Made by a program: the position numbers and the translations under genes. Under the pieces are notes generated by a model. The model saw nothing but the letters and a program-made list of their open reading frames with translations. It did not search any database and was not told the DNA's origin. A stretch of 64,000 nucleotides of DNA from JAWLFI01 sp964627995. Lineage in GTDB: Bacteria > Bacteroidota > Bacteroidia > Chitinophagales > Saprospiraceae. Positions 42,695 through 51,461 of this stretch are shown piece by piece (position 1 is the stretch's first letter; every line of letters begins with the position of its first letter). The stretch spans positions 35,243 through 99,242 of the forward strand of contig CAZVLN010000005.1 of NCBI GenBank assembly GCA_964627995.1. The letters are read 5' to 3'.

Positions 42695-44323
42695 ATGTTA
42701 AGTCTACTTGCCGAAAATGAGATTTTATTACTTTTTGTAGTGGCAGCAGTGGGTTATGCCCTGAGCAAAGTCAGGATTTTTGGAACGAGTTTAGGTATAG
42801 CAGCAGTTTTATTTGTAGGCTTGATCATTGGGGGTTTGGATCCTGAACTGCGCATGTCAGAAGTAGTAATATGGCTGGGCCTAAGTATTTTTGTGTATAG
42901 CATAGGTCTCAATAGCGGCCCCAGCTTCTTCAGTACATTTAAGGATCGTGGGGCACGCGACATATTGTTTATATTATTGATGCTATCCCTTTCAGCAAGT
43001 TTAGCCATAGGTATTCATTATCTATTGCAATTTGAGGCAGCGATCACATCTGGTATTTATGCCGGAGGATCGACAAACACCCCTGCACTTGCCGGTTTGT
43101 TAGATATTATTTCCAAGGGCGACGGAGTCGAATTTATTCGTTCCGAACAGGAGAAAGCCGTCACGGGATACTCTCTGACCTACCCTATGGGTGTCATAGG
43201 AGCGATGGTATCTATTGCTGTAGTGCAGCGCTTATTTAAAGTAGACTACCAAGCTGAAGAAAAAAAACTGGAGCATTTATACCCTTCAAGACGCGCCTTG
43301 TCAAATGCAAATATTTTTGTTGATTGGGAAAACCCTAACCGTCTTCAGATTCGAGATCTCATCCGACAGCAAAAGTGGACTATTGTTTTCGGTCGTATGA
43401 GCCGAGATGGTGAGGTGAGTCTATCTTCTTACGATACTGTGCTTCGGCCCGGCGATAAAATCGTTGCGGTAGGTTCAGCTCATGCCGTTCAAGAGGTCAT
43501 TGCCTTTCTCGGCCACAAATCCGATAAAAAATTAACGTTTGACCGCTCTGAATATGACTATCGGCGTATTTTCGTTTCCAATCCAAAAGTTGCCGGTCAG
43601 AAGATTGCAAGTCTTAACTTAAATGAAAGATTTTCAGCCCTCATTACCCGTATCCGACGAGGAGATATCGATTTATTAGCAAATGGTTCCACCGTCCTGG
43701 AGTTGGGTGATAGGGTACGTTTTGTTGCCCGTCGGAAAGAGATGAGCAGGGTTTCAAGACTCTTTGGCGACTCATATGAAGCTTTGAGTAAAATTGATCT
43801 TTTTTCGTTTGGCTTGGGTATGGCATTAGGATTGATTCTTGGCATGATGACCTTTGAGTTGGGTGATTATAATTTTAAATTGGGAATGGCCGGCGGACCA
43901 CTGATTGTAGGCCTATTATTAGGTGCGCTTCGACGAACAGGACCTATTGTATGGTCTTTGCCCTTTTCGGCAAATATAAGTTTACGCCAAATTGGACTCA
44001 TTTTCATGTTAGCAGGGATTGGGGTCAATTCGGGCTATAATTTCTTCTCTATAGTGGGCTCAGGTGGTGGTGGCTGGATTTTTCTTGCCGGTAGCGTCTT
44101 TAGCTTTCTTACCGCAACTTTCACCTTGATTATTGGGTATAAAATATTGAAAATTCCATTCAGTATCTTATTAGGTATGGTTGCTACTCAGCCGGCGATA
44201 TTAGATTATGCCATGGAAAAAACAGATAATAAATTACCGGTGATCGGTTTCACCTTAATGTTGCCCGTTGCAGTAGTATTCAAGATCATCTTTACCCAAT
44301 TCCTATATTCGTTCCTTGCCTAA
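42695..44323 (+). CDS. AspT/YidE-like anion exchanger with TrkA-C domains
   Basis: 542 residues. Two blocks of about five membrane helices (residues 5-175 and 370-540) flank a cytosolic middle with two TrkA-C (RCK-C) domains (about 205-285, DLIRQQKWTIVFGRM ... DKIVAVGSAHAV; and 290-370, KVAGQKIASLNL ... DRVRFVARRKEM). Family motifs GGSTNTPALAGL and ATQPAILDYAMEKT occur in the two halves. Members include the aspartate:alanine exchanger AspT and the YidE/YbjL proteins; the substrate is unknown. Confidence 0.87.
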   Translation: MLSLLAENEILLLFVVAAVGYALSKVRIFGTSLGIAAVLFVGLIIGGLDPELRMSEVVIWLGLSIFVYSIGLNSGPSFFSTFKDRGARDILFILLMLSLSASLAIGIHYLLQFEAAITSGIYAGGSTNTPALAGLLDIISKGDGVEFIRSEQEKAVTGYSLTYPMGVIGAMVSIAVVQRLFKVDYQAEEKKLEHLYPSRRALSNANIFVDWENPNRLQIRDLIRQQKWTIVFGRMSRDGEVSLSSYDTVLRPGDKIVAVGSAHAVQEVIAFLGHKSDKKLTFDRSEYDYRRIFVSNPKVAGQKIASLNLNERFSALITRIRRGDIDLLANGSTVLELGDRVRFVARRKEMSRVSRLFGDSYEALSKIDLFSFGLGMALGLILGMMTFELGDYNFKLGMAGGPLIVGLLLGALRRTGPIVWSLPFSANISLRQIGLIFMLAGIGVNSGYNFFSIVGSGGGGWIFLAGSVFSFLTATFTLIIGYKILKIPFSILLGMVATQPAILDYAMEKTDNKLPVIGFTLMLPVAVVFKIIFTQFLYSFLA

Positions 44324-44369
44324 TGGTTGTATGAATTAACCAACTGCACCGAGATTTAAAACCACTGTT

Positions 44370-45233
44370 ATGGATCCACTAATTTGGAAACTGCTATTAT
44401 ACTTTTTCCTAACTCTATTGGTAACCGCCATCATAATTCGAACGACTCGCTGGGTTTTATATAAGATATATCTCAGACTTAATCGAGGAGAAAAACAACG
44501 CTTTGATCCGACCAGTTATAGCTTTATATCTAATGCAATCAGTTTTTTATTCATTCTCGTTGCTCTGGTTACTTTTATTTTTGGCATTCCTCAGTTACGG
44601 GTTTACGGAGAAAAATTATTTTTAGGTGCCGGCCTATTAACTATTGCGGTGGGTTTTGCTTCTCAATCGGCTATTGCCAATATTATAGGCGGAGTCTTTA
44701 TCGTGATTTTCAGGCCTTTTCGCGTAAATGACATTGTACATATCAAAGAAAACTTAGGTGTGGTCGAAGATATTACATTGCGGCATACAGTGATTCGAAA
44801 TTTCGAAAATCGTCGTATAATCATACCGAACTCTATCATTAGCAATGAAACTATTATCAATAGCACCATAAATGACATCAAAATTTGTAACTTTTTTGAG
44901 TTTAGTATTGCTTTTGAAGCGGATATTGATCGCGCTATAGAGGTCTTACGTGAAGAAGCGGAGTCACATCCTCTTTATATTGACAATCGAAAACCCGAAG
45001 AAATCGAACAGGGCGTGCCAACTATAAAAGTGAGAATCGTGGGGTTGTTAGACTCCGGTATTCATATCAGAAGTTTGATATGGACTGAGAACCTGAGTGA
45101 TGGCATAGAGTTGAAAACCGATTTGTTCAAGAAATTGGTCGAACGTTTTCGAGAAGAAAGTATTGAAATTCCTTATCCACATCGGACTATTGTAGAAAAA
45201 AAAGCCCCAGTGTTAAACACTAAGGGGCTTTAA
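44370..45233 (+). CDS. MscS-type mechanosensitive channel
   Basis: 287 residues. Two or three N-terminal helices; the pore-lining and beta-domain region reads GLLTIAVGFASQSAIANIIGGVFIV followed by FRPFRVNDIVHI, the MscS signature, and a C-terminal alpha/beta part to about 270. It opens under membrane tension to release solutes. The last codons (KKAPVLNTKGL) lie inside a hairpin that serves as the terminator of the opposing SPFH gene. It lies 46 nt after the AspT-like gene on the same strand. Confidence 0.9.
   Translation: MDPLIWKLLLYFFLTLLVTAIIIRTTRWVLYKIYLRLNRGEKQRFDPTSYSFISNAISFLFILVALVTFIFGIPQLRVYGEKLFLGAGLLTIAVGFASQSAIANIIGGVFIVIFRPFRVNDIVHIKENLGVVEDITLRHTVIRNFENRRIIIPNSIISNETIINSTINDIKICNFFEFSIAFEADIDRAIEVLREEAESHPLYIDNRKPEEIEQGVPTIKVRIVGLLDSGIHIRSLIWTENLSDGIELKTDLFKKLVERFREESIEIPYPHRTIVEKKAPVLNTKGL
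45195..45231 (-). terminator. Intrinsic terminator of the SPFH gene, inside the 3' end of the MscS gene
   Basis: AAAGCCCC (45201-45208) pairs with GGGGCTTT (45224-45231), and AGTG/CACT extends the inner stem. On the minus strand a run of eight T residues follows, so it terminates the SPFH transcript. On the plus strand the T tract is weak. Confidence 0.8.
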
Positions 45234-45254
45234 GTTTGAATATACTTTATCAAA

Positions 45255-46109
45255 TTAATTGTTTCCCAGAATTAGGGGGAGACCGTCATCTCCGCTACCT
45301 ACCACAATAACTTTGGCATTGCTTGAATTAGCTAACTTGATGGTAGCGTTTATTCCTTTATCCTTTAAAATATTGGGGGTAAGACTTTTATTAAGTATAG
45401 AGTTGGCTTCTGCATCTGCTTCGGCAGCAATAATTTTTCTTTCGGCCTCTTTGCGTTCGCGATCCAATCTAAACTCATACTCTAGAGCTGCCTGCTCCTG
45501 CCCTAGTTTGCGCTCTATGGCATCCTGAAGTGTCTCTGGAAGATTGACTTCTCGAATTAGTATAGCATCGACTTCTATGTATCGGCGTTCTATTGAGTTT
45601 TTAGCTTTTTCATAAATTTCTTGCTGAATCGTTTCTCGCTTTGTAGAATACAACTCTTCCGGTAAATATTGACCAATAACCTCACGAGTCGCCGATCGTA
45701 TCTCAGGCAGAACAATACGTTCATGATAGGTTCTTCCAACTTCATTATGCAGGTCTGCCAGGCTATCAGCATATGGGCGATATCTGTAGGAAAGATCAAT
45801 CTCAATCGTCAATCCATTTCGAGAAAGTACAGACATTTTCTCATAATTCTCATTTACTCTTACATCATAAATAAACATGGTATTCCAGGGAGCTATCACA
45901 TGGAATCCTTGTTTGTATATTTTGTCCATTTGTAGTCCACCTCCGAATCTCTTAAATAAAACACCGCGATGTCCGGCATCAATAGTAAGAAATGTGGTAT
46001 TTGTCAGAACGACAAATATGATTAAAGCAACCACACCCAAAACAATCAAATTAATGACCTTTTTGGGGTTAGGGCCTTCATTATTTCCAGGAATATTAAT
46101 TGTACTCAT
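45255..46109 (-). CDS. Prohibitin-like SPFH-domain membrane protein
   Basis: 284 residues. One N-terminal membrane span (about 20-40, NLIVLGVVALIIFVVL) then an SPFH/band 7 domain (TIDAGHRGVLFKRFGGGLQ, GFHVIAPWNTMFIYDVRV, IEIDLSYRYRP) and a coiled coil rich in Glu, Ala and Lys (about 190-245). The end is VIVVGSGDDGLPLILGN, typical of bacterial prohibitins. Such proteins form large membrane rings that order lipids or guard AAA proteases. Convergent with the MscS gene. Confidence 0.9.
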   Translation of the reverse strand: MSTINIPGNNEGPNPKKVINLIVLGVVALIIFVVLTNTTFLTIDAGHRGVLFKRFGGGLQMDKIYKQGFHVIAPWNTMFIYDVRVNENYEKMSVLSRNGLTIEIDLSYRYRPYADSLADLHNEVGRTYHERIVLPEIRSATREVIGQYLPEELYSTKRETIQQEIYEKAKNSIERRYIEVDAILIREVNLPETLQDAIERKLGQEQAALEYEFRLDRERKEAERKIIAAEADAEANSILNKSLTPNILKDKGINATIKLANSSNAKVIVVGSGDDGLPLILGNN

Positions 46110-46168
46110 TTAATTTGTTTTAGTTCAATATTACAAAATATTTGGATCATTCTTGTTTAAAGAAAAGC

Positions 46169-47176
46169 TCAGTTTTTTACTATTTCTTTATAAAATGAGT
46201 TGACCTCTTCGGCAACTTCCATGGGGTCCCATTGGAGCATACATTTAAAATGCCCACGAGGACATTTGGCCTTGCCATATTTCGTGCATGGTCTACAGGG
46301 CAATCCATTAACTTTTATCTCGCGAATAGGTACTTCATTTCGACCATAATACGGATACATGCCAAACTCTTTACTTGTACTCCCCCAGAAAAGAACTAGT
46401 GGTTTTTTTAGGGCGGCAGCAATATGCATCATGCCTGTATCTGGAGCCATTACCAATCGAGCTTTTTCCAGCACAGAAGCAGACTCCTGAATGCTCAATT
46501 CCCCAGCCAAGTTTAACACAGGCCCTGAAATCTCCTCAGCGATTTGATTGGCTCGGTCTACATCATCTGGTCCACCTATTAAAATGATAGGCGCTGAGAG
46601 GCGATTCAACAATGGTATGGCCTGACTAACTGGAACTTGTTTTGTGCGGTGGGCAGCTCCAACTACGAATGCTACATAATTATCAAAAGAGCTATCTTGA
46701 ATCGTATACTTCTGATCCTCCGCAATAAAAAAATCTAAACCTTTCTTGTCATTAACCACGTTCAGGCTGGAAAGGGTGTCCATATAACGATCCACAATAT
46801 GTGTATCGGGTAACCTGTTCCACTTGCATTTTACAAACAGCCACTTTTCGAGGTTGAGTTTTTCAAATCGATAGGAAGGAACGCCTAGCAACTTCGATAG
46901 ACTTATTGAACGCAAATTTTTATGCAAGTCAATGATGATATCAAAGTCTTCTCCTTTAAGCCTATTCGAAAGAGATAAGACCGTTTCGCCCTTTTTTAAG
47001 AGCCATAGCTTATCTACGTATGGATTATCCTTTAGCAGGCTTTGAAAACTATCTTTCGTTAAAAAATGCACTTCTGCCTGAATCTGCTTTTTTAGTGCTC
47101 TGGGAATCGGACTTGTTAGCACAATATCCCCCATAGAACTAAAGCGAACGATAAGTATTTTTTGTTTTTTCTTCAA
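46169..47176 (-). CDS. Glycosyltransferase family 9 (heptosyltransferase-like)
   Basis: 335 residues. N-terminal ILIVRFSSMGDIVLTSPIPRAL and the C-terminal nucleotide-sugar side VMAPDTGMMHIAAALKKPLVLFWGSTS are GT9 marks. A Cys-rich end (PCRPC...CP.GHFKCM) is common to this branch in Bacteroidota. GT9 enzymes add heptose or related sugars to lipopolysaccharide core. No other LPS genes are adjacent. It is separated from the SPFH gene by 59 nt on the same strand. Confidence 0.9.
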   Translation of the reverse strand: MKKKQKILIVRFSSMGDIVLTSPIPRALKKQIQAEVHFLTKDSFQSLLKDNPYVDKLWLLKKGETVLSLSNRLKGEDFDIIIDLHKNLRSISLSKLLGVPSYRFEKLNLEKWLFVKCKWNRLPDTHIVDRYMDTLSSLNVVNDKKGLDFFIAEDQKYTIQDSSFDNYVAFVVGAAHRTKQVPVSQAIPLLNRLSAPIILIGGPDDVDRANQIAEEISGPVLNLAGELSIQESASVLEKARLVMAPDTGMMHIAAALKKPLVLFWGSTSKEFGMYPYYGRNEVPIREIKVNGLPCRPCTKYGKAKCPRGHFKCMLQWDPMEVAEEVNSFYKEIVKN

Positions 47177-47262
47177 ATGTTAAGGCTTATAGAGATCCCT
47201 TCCCAGACACTTAAAGATATGTTAATGTCCCCTGAATTGTCAAAGAATTTATAATAATTATT

Positions 47263-47270
47263 TACTTTTG
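47263..47270 (+). promoter_or_regulatory. -7 box of the Cys/Lys-rich exported protein gene
   Basis: TACTTTTG matches TAxxTTTG and ends 21 nt before ATG 47292. A TTG codon that would extend the reading frame upstream (47268) falls inside this box, so 47292 is the start. Confidence 0.55.
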
Positions 47271-47291
47271 AATCATAACAAACAAATTACC

Positions 47292-47702
47292 ATGAAAAAG
47301 TCATTATTCCTTTCCGTCTTATTTTTCGCACTAGCCTTTAGTGTTATGGGCCAAAGCGAAGCCAAAGAAACTACAGCTCAAACAGCTGAAAAAGTAACTG
47401 CAGATAGAAATGTGGTCACTGCTAAAATGAATACAAAAGTGATTACAAAGCGAGAAGCTGAAATCAAAGAAGCTTCCAAAAAATCTGAGTGCGGATCTAA
47501 AAAAGGTAAAAAGTCCTGCTGCAGTTCTAAGAAAGCAAAAGCATCTAGTGATGTTGAAAATGCTGAAGCATCAATTGAAGCTACTGCAGAAAACGGTACA
47601 GAAGTCGCCAGCGTTGAGAAAAAGAAATCTTGTTGCAGCACAGCCAAAAAGTGTTCTGGAAAGAAAGGTAAAGCCTTAGAGGCTAAGGTAGTAAAGCAAT
47701 AG
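47292..47702 (+). CDS. Exported Cys- and Lys-rich small protein
   Basis: 136 residues from ATG 47292, which gives a clean signal peptide (KKSLFLSVLFFALAFSVMGQ, cleavage after Gly/Gln about residue 19-20). The mature part is low-complexity, rich in Lys, Glu, Ala and Thr, with three cysteine clusters: SECGSKKGKKSCCSSKK, KKKSCCSTAKK and KCSGKKGK. No family is recognised. The CC pairs in a basic setting suggest metal binding or disulfide chemistry in the periplasm, but that is only inference. It has its own promoter box and a strong terminator, so it is a single-gene transcript. Confidence 0.72.
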   Translation: MKKSLFLSVLFFALAFSVMGQSEAKETTAQTAEKVTADRNVVTAKMNTKVITKREAEIKEASKKSECGSKKGKKSCCSSKKAKASSDVENAEASIEATAENGTEVASVEKKKSCCSTAKKCSGKKGKALEAKVVKQ

Positions 47703-47722
47703 GCTATACTGATATTTTTTAC

Positions 47723-47753
47723 AAAAGGCTAGTGCATGCACTAGCCTTTTTTT
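47723..47753 (+). terminator. Intrinsic terminator after the Cys/Lys-rich protein gene
   Basis: A 26-nt perfect palindrome (AAAGGCTAGTGCA / TGCACTAGCCTTT, 47724-47749) followed by a T run to 47753, starting 22 nt after the stop codon. Confidence 0.88.
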
Positions 47754-47766
47754 ATTTGTAGATTTA

Positions 47767-47796
47767 TTGCCCATTTTTGAGCCAGAATTAATTTTG
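47767..47796 (+). promoter_or_regulatory. Promoter of the urocanate hydratase gene
   Basis: -33 TTG (47767-47769), 19 nt, then -7 TAATTTTG (47789-47796); full match to the Bacteroidota consensus. The ATG follows 20 nt after the -7 box. Confidence 0.7.
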
Positions 47797-47816
47797 GTAT
47801 TATTAAAATAACTCAC

Positions 47817-49850
47817 ATGCCCTCAACTCAGACACCTTCATTCAAAAACTTAATTCGACAAGGGATACCTGATGAATTACCCCAAGCAAAAGCTCTTGAT
47901 GCAGAAGTTGCTCATGCCCCCGCCCGAAACATCGAAGATTTATTAACGCTTGAGGATAAAAAGCTGGCCATTAGAAATGCCCTGAGATATTTTCCGTCGA
48001 AGTGGCACAGCGTCCTAGCTCCAGAATTTGCTGAAGAACTACACAAATATGGACGGATATACATGCATCGATTTCGCCCTCAATATCCCATTTATGCCCG
48101 TGGAATCGATGAATACCCGCATAAGTGCAAACACGCAGCTGCCATCATGCTCATGATTCAAAATAATTTAGACCCTCTCGTTGCCAAATATCCGCATGAA
48201 CTTATAACCTATGGAGGAAATGGTGCCGTTTTTCAAAACTGGGCGCAATACTTAATAACTATGCGTATGCTGTCGGAAATGACTGATGAGCAGACACTTG
48301 CCTTATATTCGGGACACCCTATGGGATTATTTCCCTCTTCCTCGCATGCACCACGCGTGGTCGTCACTAATGGTATGATGATTCCAAATTATTCAAAGGT
48401 GGAAGATTGGAATAAGTACAATGCATTGGGCGTGACCCAATACGGTCAAATGACAGCTGGATCCTTTATGTACATTGGACCCCAAGGTATTGTTCATGGC
48501 ACAACCATTACCCTTCTTAATGCCGGAAGAAAAAAAGCATTGGGAAATCAAGATTTAGGGGGAGCCCTTTATGTCACTTCTGGCTTAGGCGGAATGAGCG
48601 GGGCTCAGTCTCTTGCAGCAGAAATAACAGGCTGTGTGGGAGTGATTGCAGAGGTAGATCCCGCCATGGTCTCTCAAAGGCTTAATGACGGGTATATAAA
48701 ACATGAAAACGTCTATTTAAACCTAGGCGAATTAACTGACCGTATAGAAAAGGAAAAAGCTAAAAAATCTGGAATAGCTCTGGTTTATCAGGGTAATATT
48801 GTAGAACTCTGGGAGTTTTTGAATGAAAAAAACATTAGAGTTGACCTGGGATCAGACCAAACTTCATTACACAACATTCAAGACCTAGGATACTGTCCTA
48901 TTGGATACAGTTTTGAAGCAGCTCAAGAACTGTTGCATAAGGACAAAAATCAGTTTATGGTAGAAGTGCGTTCGAGTTTACGAAGACATGTGGATGCCAT
49001 AAATAAACAAGCAGACCAAGGCATGTATTTTTGGGACTACGGGAATGCCTTTCTGAAAGAAGCCGGAGAATCTGACGCAGACATTTGGGCAGATAGTAAT
49101 CATACTTCATATAAATATAAGTCATACGTTGAAGATATAATGGGTCCTATGTGTTTTGATTGGGGTTTTGGCCCCTTTAGGTGGGTTTGCTCATCGGGAA
49201 GCTTGAAGGATTTGAAAACGACCGATCGAATCGCCGAAAAAATTCTTCGCAAAGAGCTTAAAGGTGCAATCCCTGAAATTTCGGAGCAACTTCTCGACAA
49301 TATTGATTGGATTTCAAAAGCTGGAGATCAAATCCCTCAAGTAGGATCCAAATCTAGAATATTATATGCAGATTCAAGCGGCCGAATAGCCATCGCTCAA
49401 GCTTTTAATGAAGCTATCGCAAGTGGAGAATTGGAAGGACCGATAATTTTAGGTCGAGACCATCACGATGTGTCTGGAACAGATAGTCCGTTTAGAGAAA
49501 CCGCAAATATTTATGATGGATCTCAATTTACGGCGGACATGGCTATTCATAATGTCATTGGTGACTCTTTTCGAGGTGCCACCTGGGTCTCTATACACAA
49601 TGGAGGCGGTGTTGGCTGGGGAGAGGTAATAAATGGTGGGTTCGGACTCGTGCTAGATGGCAGCCGCAATGCTGAAAAGAAAGCTTCAAGCATGTTGCAT
49701 TGGGATGTAAATAATGGAGTATCTCGAAGAGCATGGGCCAGAAACCCTGAAGCAGTATCTGCCATCAAAAAGGAAATGAAGCGAACAAAGCAATTGAAAA
49801 TCAATCTACCTGAGGTGGTTGATGACGAATTATTAGATAATCTCTTTTAA
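47817..49850 (+). CDS. hutU: Urocanate hydratase (long form)
   Basis: 677 residues. It converts urocanate to imidazolonepropionate, the second step of histidine degradation. Family segments are ELITYGGNGAVFQNWAQYLITMRML, LYSGHPMGLFPSS, the NAD-binding GLGGMSGAQ, and the C-terminal GRDHHDVSGTDSPFRET and GATWVSIHNGGGVGWGE. It is about 120 residues longer than the Pseudomonas and Bacillus enzymes (about 555), a size I associate with the Bacteroidota form; the extra length is spread through the N-terminal third and the middle. hutH, hutI and ftcD are not in the window. Confidence 0.92.
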   Translation: MPSTQTPSFKNLIRQGIPDELPQAKALDAEVAHAPARNIEDLLTLEDKKLAIRNALRYFPSKWHSVLAPEFAEELHKYGRIYMHRFRPQYPIYARGIDEYPHKCKHAAAIMLMIQNNLDPLVAKYPHELITYGGNGAVFQNWAQYLITMRMLSEMTDEQTLALYSGHPMGLFPSSSHAPRVVVTNGMMIPNYSKVEDWNKYNALGVTQYGQMTAGSFMYIGPQGIVHGTTITLLNAGRKKALGNQDLGGALYVTSGLGGMSGAQSLAAEITGCVGVIAEVDPAMVSQRLNDGYIKHENVYLNLGELTDRIEKEKAKKSGIALVYQGNIVELWEFLNEKNIRVDLGSDQTSLHNIQDLGYCPIGYSFEAAQELLHKDKNQFMVEVRSSLRRHVDAINKQADQGMYFWDYGNAFLKEAGESDADIWADSNHTSYKYKSYVEDIMGPMCFDWGFGPFRWVCSSGSLKDLKTTDRIAEKILRKELKGAIPEISEQLLDNIDWISKAGDQIPQVGSKSRILYADSSGRIAIAQAFNEAIASGELEGPIILGRDHHDVSGTDSPFRETANIYDGSQFTADMAIHNVIGDSFRGATWVSIHNGGGVGWGEVINGGFGLVLDGSRNAEKKASSMLHWDVNNGVSRRAWARNPEAVSAIKKEMKRTKQLKINLPEVVDDELLDNLF

Positions 49851-49911
49851 TTTTCCATTCAAAACTGTCATAATAACATCATTTTCAGTATATTGGTAAA
49901 AACTATTAGTT

Positions 49912-50322
49912 ATGATGAACGAACCGATATCCAGCATTATGACAAGGGATCTTTACACAGTGACTCCCGATGATTCTTTAGAAAAGGTAAAAGAAATCTT
50001 TTCTGAAAAACAAATACATCACATGCCTGTAGTTGTTGAGGAGGATGAACTTGTTGGTTTAATTACAACCTCAGACTTACTCTGGCTTAATGAAAGTTTT
50101 GACAGCTACAAATATGTTAAGGTAGATCGTGTCATGACGAAAAAATTGGCAGTTTTAGAGCCCGATGATAAAATTGGTACTGCTGCACAAGTGTTTTTAC
50201 GTAATTGGTTCCACGCACTTCCAATCGTAAAAGCTGGTACCAAAAAGCTTCTAGGGATTGTAACGACCTTTGATATACTTTCTTACTCATTTAAAAAAGA
50301 GTATCCCGGAGAAAAGATCTAA
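49912..50322 (+). CDS. CBS-domain pair protein
   Basis: 136 residues made of two CBS motifs (about 5-62: SIMTRDLYTVTPDDSLEKV ... MPVVVEEDELVGLITTSDLLW; 72-130: VMTKKLAVLEPDDKIGTAA ... LPIVKAGTKKLLGIVTTFDIL). Stand-alone CBS pairs bind adenosine nucleotides and regulate partner proteins. It lies 61 nt after hutU on the same strand and might share its transcript; the partner is unknown. Confidence 0.9.
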   Translation: MMNEPISSIMTRDLYTVTPDDSLEKVKEIFSEKQIHHMPVVVEEDELVGLITTSDLLWLNESFDSYKYVKVDRVMTKKLAVLEPDDKIGTAAQVFLRNWFHALPIVKAGTKKLLGIVTTFDILSYSFKKEYPGEKI

Positions 50323-50368
50323 TCAAAGCCTCCTCCCTATAACTCTGCACACTGTTGAAACAAGTTAA

Positions 50369-51457
50369 ATGGCGAGCCTCCTAGTTGTCAGTAATTACCG
50401 GTCGCTGGTCTCCCATCGACCTGAAGCCGAGGTGTTCATAGAACTTCAACAGCGTGGTCATAAGGTCACTATCATGACCTATGAAGATGCCTACTATATT
50501 CCTCGATTTAGGGAAATGGGCATTAAAGTAATTCCTTATCATCCCGTAAAAAAAACTGATAGAAAGGCTCGAGAGTTGATTCGAGAACTTCTGCTCAGCG
50601 AAAACGTTGAACTGCTCTTCCTTTTTAATAATAAATCAATATCAAATGGGATTGCAGCTGCATCAGCTTGGAAAGGAAAAGTCATATTATATAGAGGCTG
50701 TCCAGGCAATATTTATTTTTATGATCCCACAGCATATTTAAAGCATTTACATCCCAGAGTAGATTATATCATCTGCAATTCAGATGCAGTGAAAGACCAT
50801 ATGGATAAAGCATTGCTCTGGAGAAAAGATAAAAATTATATCATTCGGAAAGGTCATAATCCCGACTGGTATAATGATGTGAAACCCATGCCTCGTCAGG
50901 AATTTAATGTAAAAGATGGCGATTTCATACTAAGCTTTGTTGGAAATGACCGTCGGGTTAAAGGCATTCGATATTTACTTGAGTCTACTCATTTCTATGA
51001 AAAAGATATACCCATCCATTTATTTTTATTTGGTTCGGGATTAGACCAAAAAAAATATCTGCAAATCGCTGATAAAAGTCCTTTCAGAGAACGCATTCAT
51101 TTTATGGGATTTAAAAAAAATGTAATCGAATGGGTGGCGGGATCAAACGCTCTTGTACTATCCTCCATCGAACACGAATCTTTGACAAAGTCTGTCATTG
51201 AATCTATGTGTGTAAAAACACCAGTAATCATTACAGATATTCCTGGAAATGAGGAACTTTTAGTGCATAAGGACAGTGGAATAAAAGTGCCTATAAAAGA
51301 CGGAAAAGCTATTTATAATGCGGCTTGCGAATTACAACAGAATGAAGAACTTCAAAAAAATCTTTCAGAGCAAGGAGCAAAAAGAATAAAGCGTACTTTA
51401 TCTCATGAACAAACCGTGAGAGATTACGAAACCTTCATTAAAAAAATAACAAGCTAG
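50369..51457 (+). CDS. Glycosyltransferase family 4 (GT-B fold)
   Basis: 362 residues. N-terminal ASLLVVSNYRSLVSHRPEAEVFIELQQRGH (as one Rossmann half) and the C-terminal donor site with FLFGSGLDQKKYLQI, FMGFKKNVIEWVAGSNALVLSSIEHESLTKSVIESMC (in parts) and ITDIPGNEELL. The E(x)7E motif of retaining GT4 enzymes is visible in EHESLTKSVIE. The acceptor is unknown; the gene ends 5 nt before the stop of the convergent JmjC-like gene. Confidence 0.85.
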   Translation: MASLLVVSNYRSLVSHRPEAEVFIELQQRGHKVTIMTYEDAYYIPRFREMGIKVIPYHPVKKTDRKARELIRELLLSENVELLFLFNNKSISNGIAAASAWKGKVILYRGCPGNIYFYDPTAYLKHLHPRVDYIICNSDAVKDHMDKALLWRKDKNYIIRKGHNPDWYNDVKPMPRQEFNVKDGDFILSFVGNDRRVKGIRYLLESTHFYEKDIPIHLFLFGSGLDQKKYLQIADKSPFRERIHFMGFKKNVIEWVAGSNALVLSSIEHESLTKSVIESMCVKTPVIITDIPGNEELLVHKDSGIKVPIKDGKAIYNAACELQQNEELQKNLSEQGAKRIKRTLSHEQTVRDYETFIKKITS

Positions 51458-51461
51458 ACAG

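Noticed and set aside
47268..47291. TTG start for the Cys-rich protein
   Set aside because: That codon lies inside the -7 box; ATG 47292 gives a normal signal peptide.
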